A stretch of 64,000 nucleotides of DNA from Flammeovirga pacifica (GTDB lineage Bacteria; Bacteroidota; Bacteroidia; Cytophagales; Flammeovirgaceae): NCBI RefSeq assembly GCF_000807855.2, contig NZ_JRYR02000001.1, forward strand, positions 904,565-968,564, given 5' to 3'. Under the pieces are notes generated by a model, which worked only from the letters and a program-made list of their open reading frames with translations, did no database searches and was not told the DNA's origin. Positions within the stretch are counted from its first letter, which is position 1. Each line of letters begins with the position of its first letter. Shown here one piece after another: positions 36,042 to 44,700 of the stretch. The position numbers and the translations under genes were made by a program.

Positions 36042-36362
36042 GTGGAAGAGAGAAGAGAAGAAATCTTTTCAAGAAAAGTTCGTGCTGGCAAACGCACTTA
36101 CTTTTTCGATGTTAAGGCAACGCGTTCAAACGATTATTACTTAACTATTACAGAAAGTAAAAAACGTTTTAAAGATGATCAACCTGTATTTGAAAAACAT
36201 AAGATTTTCTTATACAAGGAAGACTTTGACAAATTCGTTGATGCCCTTGGAGAATGTGTAGATAAGGTCAAAAATGATCTTTTGTCTGATTATGACTTCG
36301 AGGAAAATAACTACGATAAAAAATACAAAAGCGAACCTTTAGACAACGATTTATCGTACTAG
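36042..36362 (+). CDS. DUF3276 / Pur-alpha-like nucleic-acid-binding protein
   Basis: 106 residues from a GTG start (MEERREEIFSRKVRAGKRTYFFDVKATR). The sequence matches the single-repeat PUR domain of Bacteroidota and spirochaetes, including YYLTITESKKRF and IFLYKEDFDKFVDALGECVD. The family binds single-stranded DNA and RNA as dimers; a homologue regulates outer-membrane protein genes in Borrelia. The C-terminus is acidic and variable. It is transcribed alone and followed by a terminator. Confidence 0.92.
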   Translation: MEERREEIFSRKVRAGKRTYFFDVKATRSNDYYLTITESKKRFKDDQPVFEKHKIFLYKEDFDKFVDALGECVDKVKNDLLSDYDFEENNYDKKYKSEPLDNDLSY

Positions 36363-36381
36363 TCAAAAATCTTTAATTAGT

Positions 36382-36417
36382 AAGGCTCCTGTTTTTATTT
36401 AAGCGGGAGCCTTTCTA
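36382..36417 (+). terminator. Rho-independent terminator of the DUF3276 gene
   Basis: A 10-bp stem AAGGCTCCTG / CGGGAGCCTT (one G-T pair) with an 11-base loop and a short T run. Confidence 0.82.
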
Positions 36418-36482
36418 TATTTATATAAATGATGTAAATTCATTCTTCAAACTTATCCCATTCTATCTAAATTTTTTAATTA

Positions 36483-37661
36483 GTGTCAGAAAACAATAAG
36501 TCATCCTTAAAAGAAGTTGCCGCTGTTGCGAAATATTTTAGATCGTTTACTAATTTAATATTAATCGGTCTTGGTATCTTCATTTTATCTTGGCTTTCGG
36601 TACAGCTTCAAGATGTATTAGCCTATTTAGTGATATCACTGATTATATCATCTATATTACAAACGCCTACAAATTATCTCTCTAATATTCATTTTGTAGG
36701 ATACCGATTTCCCAGACCTGTTGCAGTAATTTGTTCATTCATTCTATTATTCTCCATTATCAGTTTGTTTGTCTTTTTATTCTATCCTTTGATTAAAAGT
36801 CAGATAAGCGTTTTATCAGAAAAAAATCCAACAGAACTTGTATCAGTTATAGAAGGACCTATTATTGGTTTTGAAAACCTGATAAGAGAGTATGTTACTC
36901 CAGAGGCAGAGGAAGGGTTTCTGCTTACTCAAGTGTTAGACAATGCAAATAGTTTAGTAAAAAGTGATAGTATTAAAAATGTTATCAATGGACTTATCTC
37001 ATTAACAGGTAACTTCTTTGTAGGTATAATGGCGGTACTTTTTATTACCTTCTTTTTCTTAAACGACCCTACTCTATTCAGACGTCAAATTATTACTTTA
37101 ATTCCGAATAAATATTTTGAAGTTTCTATTTCTGCATTAATTAAAACTGAGAAACTTTTATCTAGTTACTTATTGGGTTTATTCTTACAAATGTTAAGTA
37201 TCTTTTCTATTGCCACTATTGGTTTAAAAATAGCAGATGTAGAATACGCTATCACAATTGCAGTATTTGCTGCTGTTGCTAACTTAATACCCTACTTGGG
37301 CCCATTCTTAGGATTTACATTTGGCATGATGGTAGGTGTGTTAACAGATTCCTCGTTAGTAGAGGTATCTGATTATATTTTCTTGGGTGCCAAAATTCTT
37401 ACCGTCTTCGGGATTGTACAAGTAGTTGACAATATTGCTGTTCAGCCTATCATTTTCTCTCGAAGTGTCAAAGTCCACCCTCTTGCAATCTTCCTTGCAG
37501 TTTTTATCGGTTCAGCTTTAGGTGGTGTTGTCGGAATGGTATTCGCTATTCCAACACTTACAATATTGAAAGTAGGCATGGAAGAATTTATGTATGGATA
37601 CAAAAGATATCAGATCTTTAGTAAGAATAAAGGAAACGCATTGATGAAAAGTGAAGAGTAA
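36483..37661 (+). CDS. AI-2E family membrane protein (PerM/TqsA-like)
   Basis: 392 residues from a GTG start. About eight membrane segments: pairs near residues 18-55 and 75-105, a soluble stretch (~110-170), then segments from ~172 to the end. Family landmarks are LISLTGNFFVGIMAVLFITF, the late LIPYLGPFLGFTFGMMVG and the C-terminal VQPIIFSRSVKVHPLAIFLAV. Named after the TqsA exporter of autoinducer 2, but most members have unknown substrates; some work as Na+/H+ antiporters. Just downstream lies the first REP-like element of the leucine-rich-repeat gene block. Confidence 0.9.
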   Translation: MSENNKSSLKEVAAVAKYFRSFTNLILIGLGIFILSWLSVQLQDVLAYLVISLIISSILQTPTNYLSNIHFVGYRFPRPVAVICSFILLFSIISLFVFLFYPLIKSQISVLSEKNPTELVSVIEGPIIGFENLIREYVTPEAEEGFLLTQVLDNANSLVKSDSIKNVINGLISLTGNFFVGIMAVLFITFFFLNDPTLFRRQIITLIPNKYFEVSISALIKTEKLLSSYLLGLFLQMLSIFSIATIGLKIADVEYAITIAVFAAVANLIPYLGPFLGFTFGMMVGVLTDSSLVEVSDYIFLGAKILTVFGIVQVVDNIAVQPIIFSRSVKVHPLAIFLAVFIGSALGGVVGMVFAIPTLTILKVGMEEFMYGYKRYQIFSKNKGNALMKSEE

Positions 37662-37675
37662 TTTTTCGTCTCCTT

Positions 37676-37733
37676 ACCCACGACTGAAGTCCTGGTTTTC
37701 TGATGGTTGTATCCTTACACGACTAAAGTCGTG
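37676..37733. repeat. REP/BIME-like element, copy 1
   Basis: Two imperfect palindromes of the type CCCACGACTGAAGTCATGGG and CACGACTGAAGTCGTG separated by about 20 bases. In this copy the second reads CACGACTAAAGTCGTG. It lies 18 bases past the stop of the first leucine-rich-repeat gene. Confidence 0.8.
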
Positions 37734-37751
37734 ATAGAATAAAATCCTTGT

Positions 37752-38954
37752 TTATTCTTCGATCGGATTCCCACCCAATGCTATATCAAATTGTTTTTGC
37801 CCCCGAACAAATTGAGGATATTTCCTAATCTTATTGTTCTCTAAATTAATATGATGTAATTCAGGTAATTCCATAATTCCTTTTGGTACTACTTCAATAT
37901 TACCATTGATAATCACACAAAAGCCTAAGCTTTTCATATTTTTAATTCCATTGATACTATGAAATTCGTGACCGTCAATCCATAAATCATGACAATCTGT
38001 TTTAAAGAAGTTTTTAGGTAGATTTTTCCAATTGGCATCTATAACTTGTATAGAATTGATGTACATGCCTGGGGGGAAATAATTAAAATTTGGACATTCA
38101 TCTAAGATGATTTTTCCAATTGAATTAGAATTGGTTAAAACTTTTGGAAGTGATTTTAAAGAGTCACAGCCATGCAAATTAAGATATAGCTGCTGTTCTG
38201 GAATGTTTCGAAATAACTGATCAGGAAAACTTCTTATATTACAATTAATAAAATTCAGATTGGTTAAACTATCGAAATCCCCAATATAGGTTGGAATATT
38301 GTTTGATAAACAATCATTAAATGATAAATATTTAAGACCACTTAAATATTTAAAATTATTGAAATTATTAAATGAACCTCCAAATGCTTTTAGATTATGT
38401 AATTCAGTAATCTCTTTTGGTATGTCATTATGTTGGTTTACATATAGTTGTGAAAGTGTCTTTAATCTAAAAACTTCGATTGGAATACGTATAACTTTAG
38501 TTTTACTGAAATTTAAAGTTTGTAAATATTTTAAATCAAAAATTTCAATCGGAAGTTTGCTTACATTTGTACCCTTAAAAACTAATTTCTTTAAATTTTT
38601 GAATCTATTGATACTTGATGGAATTAGCTTCAAAGGAGCGTTATAAATTATAATTGATTCTAAATTTTCATTAACTATATTATCAAAATTCAATTCTTTT
38701 AGTTTTGTTTTTTCAAACTCAATTTTTTTTAAATATTTGAAAGCTTTTATTTCATCAGGAATTTTATCTATAATAGAATTTGAGAAATAAATTTCAATAA
38801 TATGTGAATTATCATTATTGTAAACAAAATCAACATTATTATAATTATTCTTTAATATAGTTTTTGCTTCTGATTCAGTTAATGTTTGACATGAAATCAT
38901 TGTTATAAATATTAATAATGTCGCTCCTATTTTAATTAAATACAAAGTATTCAT
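37752..38954 (-). CDS. Leucine-rich-repeat lipoprotein, copy 1
   Basis: 400 residues from the ATG at 38954 (MNTLYLIKIG), which gives a signal peptide with lipobox ITMISC; the open frame runs 18 codons further into a relic of the large upstream gene. After the lipobox come degenerate LRRs of about 23 residues (IPDEIKAFKYLKKIEFEKT, LPIEIFDLKYLQTLNFSKT). The last ~145 residues are nearly identical to copy 2, and the last ~120 also to copy 3, including NFNYFPPGMY, LPKNFFKTDCHDLWIDG and the C-terminal ALGGNPIEE. The N-terminal half is divergent. Predicted outer-membrane or periplasmic lipoprotein; role unknown, possibly binding and neutralising a partner protein. Confidence 0.85.
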   Translation of the reverse strand: MNTLYLIKIGATLLIFITMISCQTLTESEAKTILKNNYNNVDFVYNNDNSHIIEIYFSNSIIDKIPDEIKAFKYLKKIEFEKTKLKELNFDNIVNENLESIIIYNAPLKLIPSSINRFKNLKKLVFKGTNVSKLPIEIFDLKYLQTLNFSKTKVIRIPIEVFRLKTLSQLYVNQHNDIPKEITELHNLKAFGGSFNNFNNFKYLSGLKYLSFNDCLSNNIPTYIGDFDSLTNLNFINCNIRSFPDQLFRNIPEQQLYLNLHGCDSLKSLPKVLTNSNSIGKIILDECPNFNYFPPGMYINSIQVIDANWKNLPKNFFKTDCHDLWIDGHEFHSINGIKNMKSLGFCVIINGNIEVVPKGIMELPELHHINLENNKIRKYPQFVRGQKQFDIALGGNPIEE

Positions 38955-38980
38955 AAATTTTAAATTCAATAAAAAGTGGA

Positions 38981-39013
38981 AATAATATCTAGACAGCCTC
39001 GCATTCAACCCTT
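38981..39013 (-). pseudogene. Relic of the 3' end of the 1356-aa gene, before LRR copy 1
   Basis: 33 bases align without gaps to 41870-41902 inside the large gene, with 29 identical by hand count. In the same frame they encode LNARLSRYYF against LNARQCRYYF of the large protein. The sequence then jumps about 134 bases to the LRR-proximal end of that gene (TATTGAATTTAAA...), so this is an internally deleted copy of its 3' end. Confidence 0.7.
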
Positions 39014-39040
39014 TAAAATCTCATATTTGTTTACCCCCTT

Positions 39041-39097
39041 ACCCACGACTGAAGTCATGGGTTTTTGAGGTAGTATCCTAACACGACTGAAGTCGTG
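39041..39097. repeat. REP/BIME-like element, copy 2
   Basis: CCCACGACTGAAGTCATGGG (one mismatch in its palindrome) and CACGACTGAAGTCGTG (39082-39097), 18 bases past the stop of LRR copy 2, with the same flanking TTTGTTT-CCCCCTT junction as copy 3. Confidence 0.85.
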
Positions 39098-39115
39098 ATA
39101 GAATAAATTCCTTGT

Positions 39116-40324
39116 TTATTCTTCGATTGGATTCCCTCCCAATGCTATATCAAATTGTTTCTGTCTTTGAACAAATTGAGGATATTTCCTAATCTTATTG
39201 TTCTCTAAATTAATATGATGTAATTCAGGTAATTCCATAATTCCTTTTGGTACTACTTCAATATTACCATTGATAATCACACAAAAGCCTAAGCTTTTCA
39301 TATTTTTAATTCCATTGATACTATGAAATTTGTGACCGTCAATCCATAATCTATGGCAATCTGTTTTGAAGAAGTTTTTAGGTAGATTTTTCCAATTGGC
39401 ATCGATAACTCGAATAGAATTGATGTACATACCCGGTGGGAAATAATTGAAATTTGGACATTCATCTAAGATAATTTTTCCAATTGAATTAGAATTGGTT
39501 AAAACTTTTGGAAGTGATTTCAAGGATTTACAACCAAATAAATCAAGATATAGCTGTTGTTCATCAAGGGTTTCAAATAATGTTGATGGAAGATTTCTTA
39601 TGTTTTTACAATTCCTAAAACTTATATATGATATCTCTTTAAAATTGTGAAAATCATTAGGAATAGATTTGAAAGTACTTCCTTCAAAAACTATTGTATT
39701 AATATTTTTTAAAAGATGAATATTTGATAAAGAATCAAATGTACCTCCAAACATTCTTAGATGTTTTAAATTATTAAGCTTGATTGGAATATCCTGACAA
39801 TAATTAAGGTGTAATTTCTTTAACGAATCTATTGAGAATATTTGTTCAGGTATTTCATTTATTTTAGTATTAAAAAACCGTAGATCCTCTAATCTTTTAT
39901 TATTAAGTAATTCATCAGGTAATTCTTTTATATTGGTATTATTAATATTCAGACTTATCAAAGAAGTGTAATCTTCAAAAGAAATATCTAATTGTTCAAT
40001 AGGATTATCCGAAATATCAATAACTTTAATATTTTTAGCTTCGAAAAAATCATCATTAAACTCTTTTAGGGAGCAATTATTAATGTATATTTCTTCAAGG
40101 TTTTCAAAGTATTTAATTTCATAAGGAATTTTTTTCAACTCATTAAGTTCCCAAAATCTTACTCTAACTACCTTTTTATTTTTATTAGTTTTATAAGTAA
40201 AGTTTCCGTAATATTTATCATGAAGTGTTTCAATTACTTGCTTTTCATCGGTTTGATTACAATTAATCATAATAAATAATATTACTGTTAAAAGAATTGT
40301 TCTAATTATATATAAAGTGTTCAT
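39116..40324 (-). CDS. Leucine-rich-repeat lipoprotein, copy 2
   Basis: 402 residues. Signal peptide with lipobox FIMINC. The N-terminal part (about residues 60-210) resembles copy 3 (INNCSLKEFNDDFFEA, ISDNPIEQLD, LPDELL), while the part from about residue 255 to the end matches copy 1 (LPKVLTNSNSIGKIILDEC) and then all three copies. The gene is therefore a mosaic of its two neighbours. LRR units have the short, irregular form common in Bacteroidota lipoproteins. It sits between two REP-like elements, with a relic of a large-gene 3' end upstream. Confidence 0.85.
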   Translation of the reverse strand: MNTLYIIRTILLTVILFIMINCNQTDEKQVIETLHDKYYGNFTYKTNKNKKVVRVRFWELNELKKIPYEIKYFENLEEIYINNCSLKEFNDDFFEAKNIKVIDISDNPIEQLDISFEDYTSLISLNINNTNIKELPDELLNNKRLEDLRFFNTKINEIPEQIFSIDSLKKLHLNYCQDIPIKLNNLKHLRMFGGTFDSLSNIHLLKNINTIVFEGSTFKSIPNDFHNFKEISYISFRNCKNIRNLPSTLFETLDEQQLYLDLFGCKSLKSLPKVLTNSNSIGKIILDECPNFNYFPPGMYINSIRVIDANWKNLPKNFFKTDCHRLWIDGHKFHSINGIKNMKSLGFCVIINGNIEVVPKGIMELPELHHINLENNKIRKYPQFVQRQKQFDIALGGNPIEE

Positions 40325-40360
40325 AGATTTTAAATTCTAGATAATCTCTTTTATACTACC

Positions 40361-40405
40361 CTAGTAATTCTCACACAGCCTCTCAATCACCCCTTCAATA
40401 TCCGC
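40361..40405 (-). pseudogene. Relic of a large-gene C-terminus with its own stop codon, before LRR copy 2
   Basis: The minus strand encodes ADIEGVIERLCENY followed by TAG. This resembles VDIEGNIEGLNARQCRYYF near the end of the 1356-residue protein, but is diverged and shorter. It could be the end of a different allele of the large gene that once preceded this lipoprotein gene. It begins right next to a REP-like element. Confidence 0.5.
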
Positions 40406-40422
40406 TTTTTGTTTGCCCCCTT

Positions 40423-40483
40423 ACCCACGACTGAAGTCATGGTTTTTTGAAATAGTACGTATCTTAACACAACTGAAGTCGTG
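40423..40483. repeat. REP/BIME-like element, copy 3
   Basis: CCCACGACTGAAGTCATGG, then CACAACTGAAGTCGTG, 18 bases past the stop of LRR copy 3. Same arrangement as copies 1 and 2. Confidence 0.83.
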
Positions 40484-40501
40484 ATAGAATAAAATCCTTG
40501 T

Positions 40502-41710
40502 TTATTCTTCGATCGGATTCCCTCCCAATGCTATATCAAATTGCTTCTGTCTTTGAACAAATTGAGGATATTTCCTAATCTTATTGTTCTCTAAATTAAT
40601 ATGATGTAATTCAGGTAATTCCATAATTCCTTTTGGTACTACTTCAATATTACCATTGATAATCACACAAAAGCCTAAGCTTTTCATATTTTTAATTCCA
40701 TTGATACTATGAAATTCGTGACCGTCAATCCATAAATCATGACAATCTGTTTTAAAGAAGTTTTTGGGTAGATTTTTCCAATTGGCATCGATTACACGTA
40801 TGGAATTGATGTACATTCCCGGTGGGAAATAATTAAAATTTGGACACCTATCTAATGTAATAGATCCTATTTGATTTGAATTAATTAAAGATTTTGGAAG
40901 AGATTTAAAATTATCACAACCTACTAGATCAAGATCAAGTTGTTGCTCTTCTAATGATTTAAAAATAGATGAAGGCAAAGTTTTTAAATTTTTACAATTC
41001 CTGAAACTTAAAAAAAGAATATCATTAAAATTATCTAATGTATCAGGAACTACAGAAAAGTCACTATCATCAAAAATTAATATTTGCATATTCTTTAATA
41101 GTTGAACATTAGATAAAGAATCAAACTTACCCCCAAACATTATTAGCTTTTTGAGCTTATCAAGCTTGATTGGAATATCTTTAGAATAATTAAGGTGTAA
41201 TCTCTTTAATGAATCTATTGAGAATATTTCTTCTGGAATCTCATTTATTTTAGTATTAAAAAAACGAAGTTCCTCCAAACCTTTATTTTTAAGTAATTCA
41301 TCTGGTAACTCTTTTAAATTGGTATTATTAATATTCAGACTTATCAAAGACGTGTAATCTTCAAAAGAAACATCTAATTGTTCAATAGGATTATCCGAAA
41401 TATCAATTACTTTGATATTTTCAGCTTCAAAAAAATCATCATTAAACTCTTTTAGGGAGCAATTATTTATATGTATACCTTCTATAAATTTAAATGATGC
41501 TATTTCTTCTGGGATTTTGTTTAAGTTTTCTAAATCCCAGAATAAAACATGTGTTAGTTGTTTATTATGATTTAATTTAAAAGAAAAATGTCCTCTGTAT
41601 TTTTCTCTTAATTTATCTAATATTTCTTTTTCGTTTGTTTGTTTACAGTTAACCATAAGAATTAAAAGAACTAAATGGAAAAAAGATCTAATTATATACG
41701 AAGTATTCAT
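40502..41710 (-). CDS. Leucine-rich-repeat lipoprotein, copy 3
   Basis: 402 residues from the ATG at 41710 (MNTSYIIRSFFH), with lipobox LMVNC. The open frame extends 12 codons further into the large gene's end, but the lipoprotein start is clear. It overlaps the 3' end of the 1356-residue gene by 23 bases, which implies translational coupling with that gene. The N-terminal LRR region resembles copy 2; the central stretch (LPKSLINSNQIGSITLDRC) is its own; the final ~120 residues are nearly identical to the other copies. This is the copy in the intact gene pair. Confidence 0.86.
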   Translation of the reverse strand: MNTSYIIRSFFHLVLLILMVNCKQTNEKEILDKLREKYRGHFSFKLNHNKQLTHVLFWDLENLNKIPEEIASFKFIEGIHINNCSLKEFNDDFFEAENIKVIDISDNPIEQLDVSFEDYTSLISLNINNTNLKELPDELLKNKGLEELRFFNTKINEIPEEIFSIDSLKRLHLNYSKDIPIKLDKLKKLIMFGGKFDSLSNVQLLKNMQILIFDDSDFSVVPDTLDNFNDILFLSFRNCKNLKTLPSSIFKSLEEQQLDLDLVGCDNFKSLPKSLINSNQIGSITLDRCPNFNYFPPGMYINSIRVIDANWKNLPKNFFKTDCHDLWIDGHEFHSINGIKNMKSLGFCVIINGNIEVVPKGIMELPELHHINLENNKIRKYPQFVQRQKQFDIALGGNPIEE

Positions 41711-44700
41711 AAACTTTAAATTCAATAAATAATGGGAATAAAACATCTAATTCAAAAAAATCGATTGTTGATTTATTATTGATCATTAGATTCATAAAAT
41801 TTGAAATTTTATCATTTTGAGAAGTACTATTTGTTTTCATAAATCTTATTATCATCCTAAGATCCCCAAAATAATATCTACACTGTCTAGCATTCAACCC
41901 TTCTATATTCCCCTCAATATCCACCCATCGGTAATTTTTTACCTTAGGATCATTAGCATAATTTACTAGAACCTCTCTTAAATGAGTGGAGAAATTTTGG
42001 ATTGTTTGTTCATACTCATTATTGAAAAACTGGTTTTTAAAACTATTCCATTTTTTTGAAGTTCGTTCTTGAAAAAGGTGTTTGATTTTTAGGAAAGAGG
42101 GATCTGTTTGATACGATTTTAATAGATCTGTGATGGTAGGGATATCGCCATGTTTTATGTTTATTTTGGGATTTTCTCTTTTGATCTTTTTAATCAACTT
42201 TTTAAAGTAGGTTTTATACTCTCCTGATAATTCAATTCCTTCAGCGTCAATTTCCATCAGTTCATTAGAATTGATGCCTTTATATACTTCTAATATTCGA
42301 TGGAAAGGATTATCACCAAGGAACTCGAATAATTTTAATTCAGTCCCTATTTTTGATTCGGTATTTATTCCTCTTAGTCGCTTAAATAATTTACGTGCAT
42401 TACCACTTAAATTATTCCATGATTTGGTTGAGAAGTCATTTTTTGAATCTAATTGAAGTCCTCCAACAAAAGATCCTACCCAATTTTCTAGCAGAAATTT
42501 CCCCGGTTTTTTTATAAAAGTTACAGTCAGTGCTAATTCTGGAAGTCCTTTGAACTTAAGTTTTGAGTCACCATTACTTGTTAATGTTGATAGGTTATTA
42601 TCTTTGAAAAGTTGATGAATCATTGCTTGAAGTAAGGCTGAACTAGAAAATGCTTTTACTAGATCAAATTTTTCTATGTCCCTTAATACTTTAAAGAAGA
42701 GATATAATTCAGCGGTTGAGAATCCAATAAGCTTTTCATACATTTCTCTTGTTAATGGTATTTCTAATCTCAGTTTTACTTTTTCAGAATTCCCATTTCC
42801 AGATATTTTCTTTTGTATGTTGATGTAATCCGCTAAAACTTTTATGCCTTTTACATTAAGCTTTCCTAAAATTCCATAGCTTTCTTCATCAATTTCTGAT
42901 GCATTATGATGTAACTTTTTGAAATACTCATTCTTGGCATAGTACGAATCATAGTCTTCAATTGATCTATCTGTTATGCCATTTACTTGATAATATTTGA
43001 CTCTTGTTGAGGTTAAACGACCATCAAAGCCAACTTCTTTAGGTTCGTTATTTACATTAACATCAAAAGTAGTATCTACTTTATGTTTGCTTATGTAACC
43101 TTTTCTCAATTGCTTTAAATGTTCTTTTTTCTCTTTGAGGTTATCGAAGAATGATTCATTATTAGTGAAAATGATATACGCACGTTGTAGAAAGGCAAAG
43201 AAATGTTCATAAGAAGTGTAGATACCATTGAGTTCTCTAAAGATATCCATAGGAATTGTAGCACTGCCCTTTGCTTTTGTACTAATTTGACCATTATCTA
43301 AACCTAGGCTAATTGATGGAGATACATTTAAATTAACCTCTAAAGATTCATTTACTGTCTTAGATATCAAAGCTGAGGTATTCAATCCAAAAGCAATATT
43401 GATATTCGCATAAATTCTTCCTTCTATTTCAATAGCCAGATTAAAATTTATGGATATTAAACTGAAGTTATCAAATGATAATATTTCGTTTACTTTTTCG
43501 AATATATTATCCCCTTTTTGGATTTTGATGGGTCGACTCAACCAAAAACTTTCTATTTTCTCAACTCTCTCCCATTGTAAATCACTTTCCACAGTTTGTT
43601 TATAGAATTGCTCTCCAATCTTAGGTGTAAAATGTTGTGGTAAATAAATATAGCTCCCCGATTGAAGTTGTATTTCCTTTCCGAATGCTGTTTGAAAATA
43701 ACCTGTTTTAAGATCTAAATTAGACCAAGAGTTTGCTTCAAGTAAATCCTTTACTGAAAGCCGTAATCTACTGCATATTGTCTCTAAAGTATCTCCATCC
43801 GCTACTAAATACCGATAACGGATCTCATTAAAATGTTCACAATCTGTTTTGAACATAAATATATCACCTCTTGCAGTTCCAATTTCTCTATTCTTAACTT
43901 CCTCTTCTATTTCAATTAAATTCTTTGAAACTCCACCAAGACTTATATCATTCACCCATTGATGCATCAAATGTTCAGGTATTAACTCATGAACCTCTTT
44001 AAAAATACCACAGAAATGTAGATCTTTTTTGAAATCTGAACCATACTTTTGATAATGAAATAATATGTTTTCCCAATTAAAATAATTCAATTCGGTCTGA
44101 AGGATATATTGCTGTATGTCCCTTATACATTCGTTCTTAAGATGAATTAATTTTTGAGGGTAACTATGGTCTACTTGACCTTTTTTTCTTGATGATGATA
44201 TTTTATTTAATTCCTCAACTCTACATTTGATATCAGAAAGTGCTACATATAAAAACTCTGCTATCTTTATTTCATCCAAATCTTTTCCATCCGTTTCTGA
44301 TGAAGCTAATTTATGAGCAATTGCAAAGCTAGACTTCTCTAGATTTTGATTTAATGACTGCCAAAGCTCAATTTTATATCGATTGTAATAAACTTGTTTT
44401 AATTTTTCTATACTCGGCGGATGCCCTTCTATTTTATCAAAAGAAATATTACTAATCGATGTACGTCCAAACCCTAAGTAATTGATGAAATTAGTTTCCA
44501 AACCTTTCCAATCCAACGGAAGATATTCATGTAGTTTATCTAACAAACTTAGGCAGTTATAATAGGATTCTATCAGACTATCTTTATTTAGTTCCTTATA
44601 TATTTGATCTGCCAATTGATTGTAATCAATCGTTCGGGGTTGACTGTAGATAAAGTCTTCTTTCTTCTTAAATGCTGTTTGATAAATTTGATCGTACTCT

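Noticed and set aside
37676-37733. REP-like palindromes as ordinary terminators of the LRR genes
   Set aside because: There is no T run on the minus strand, and the composite two-palindrome structure recurs on the far side of the block. Some termination effect is still possible.
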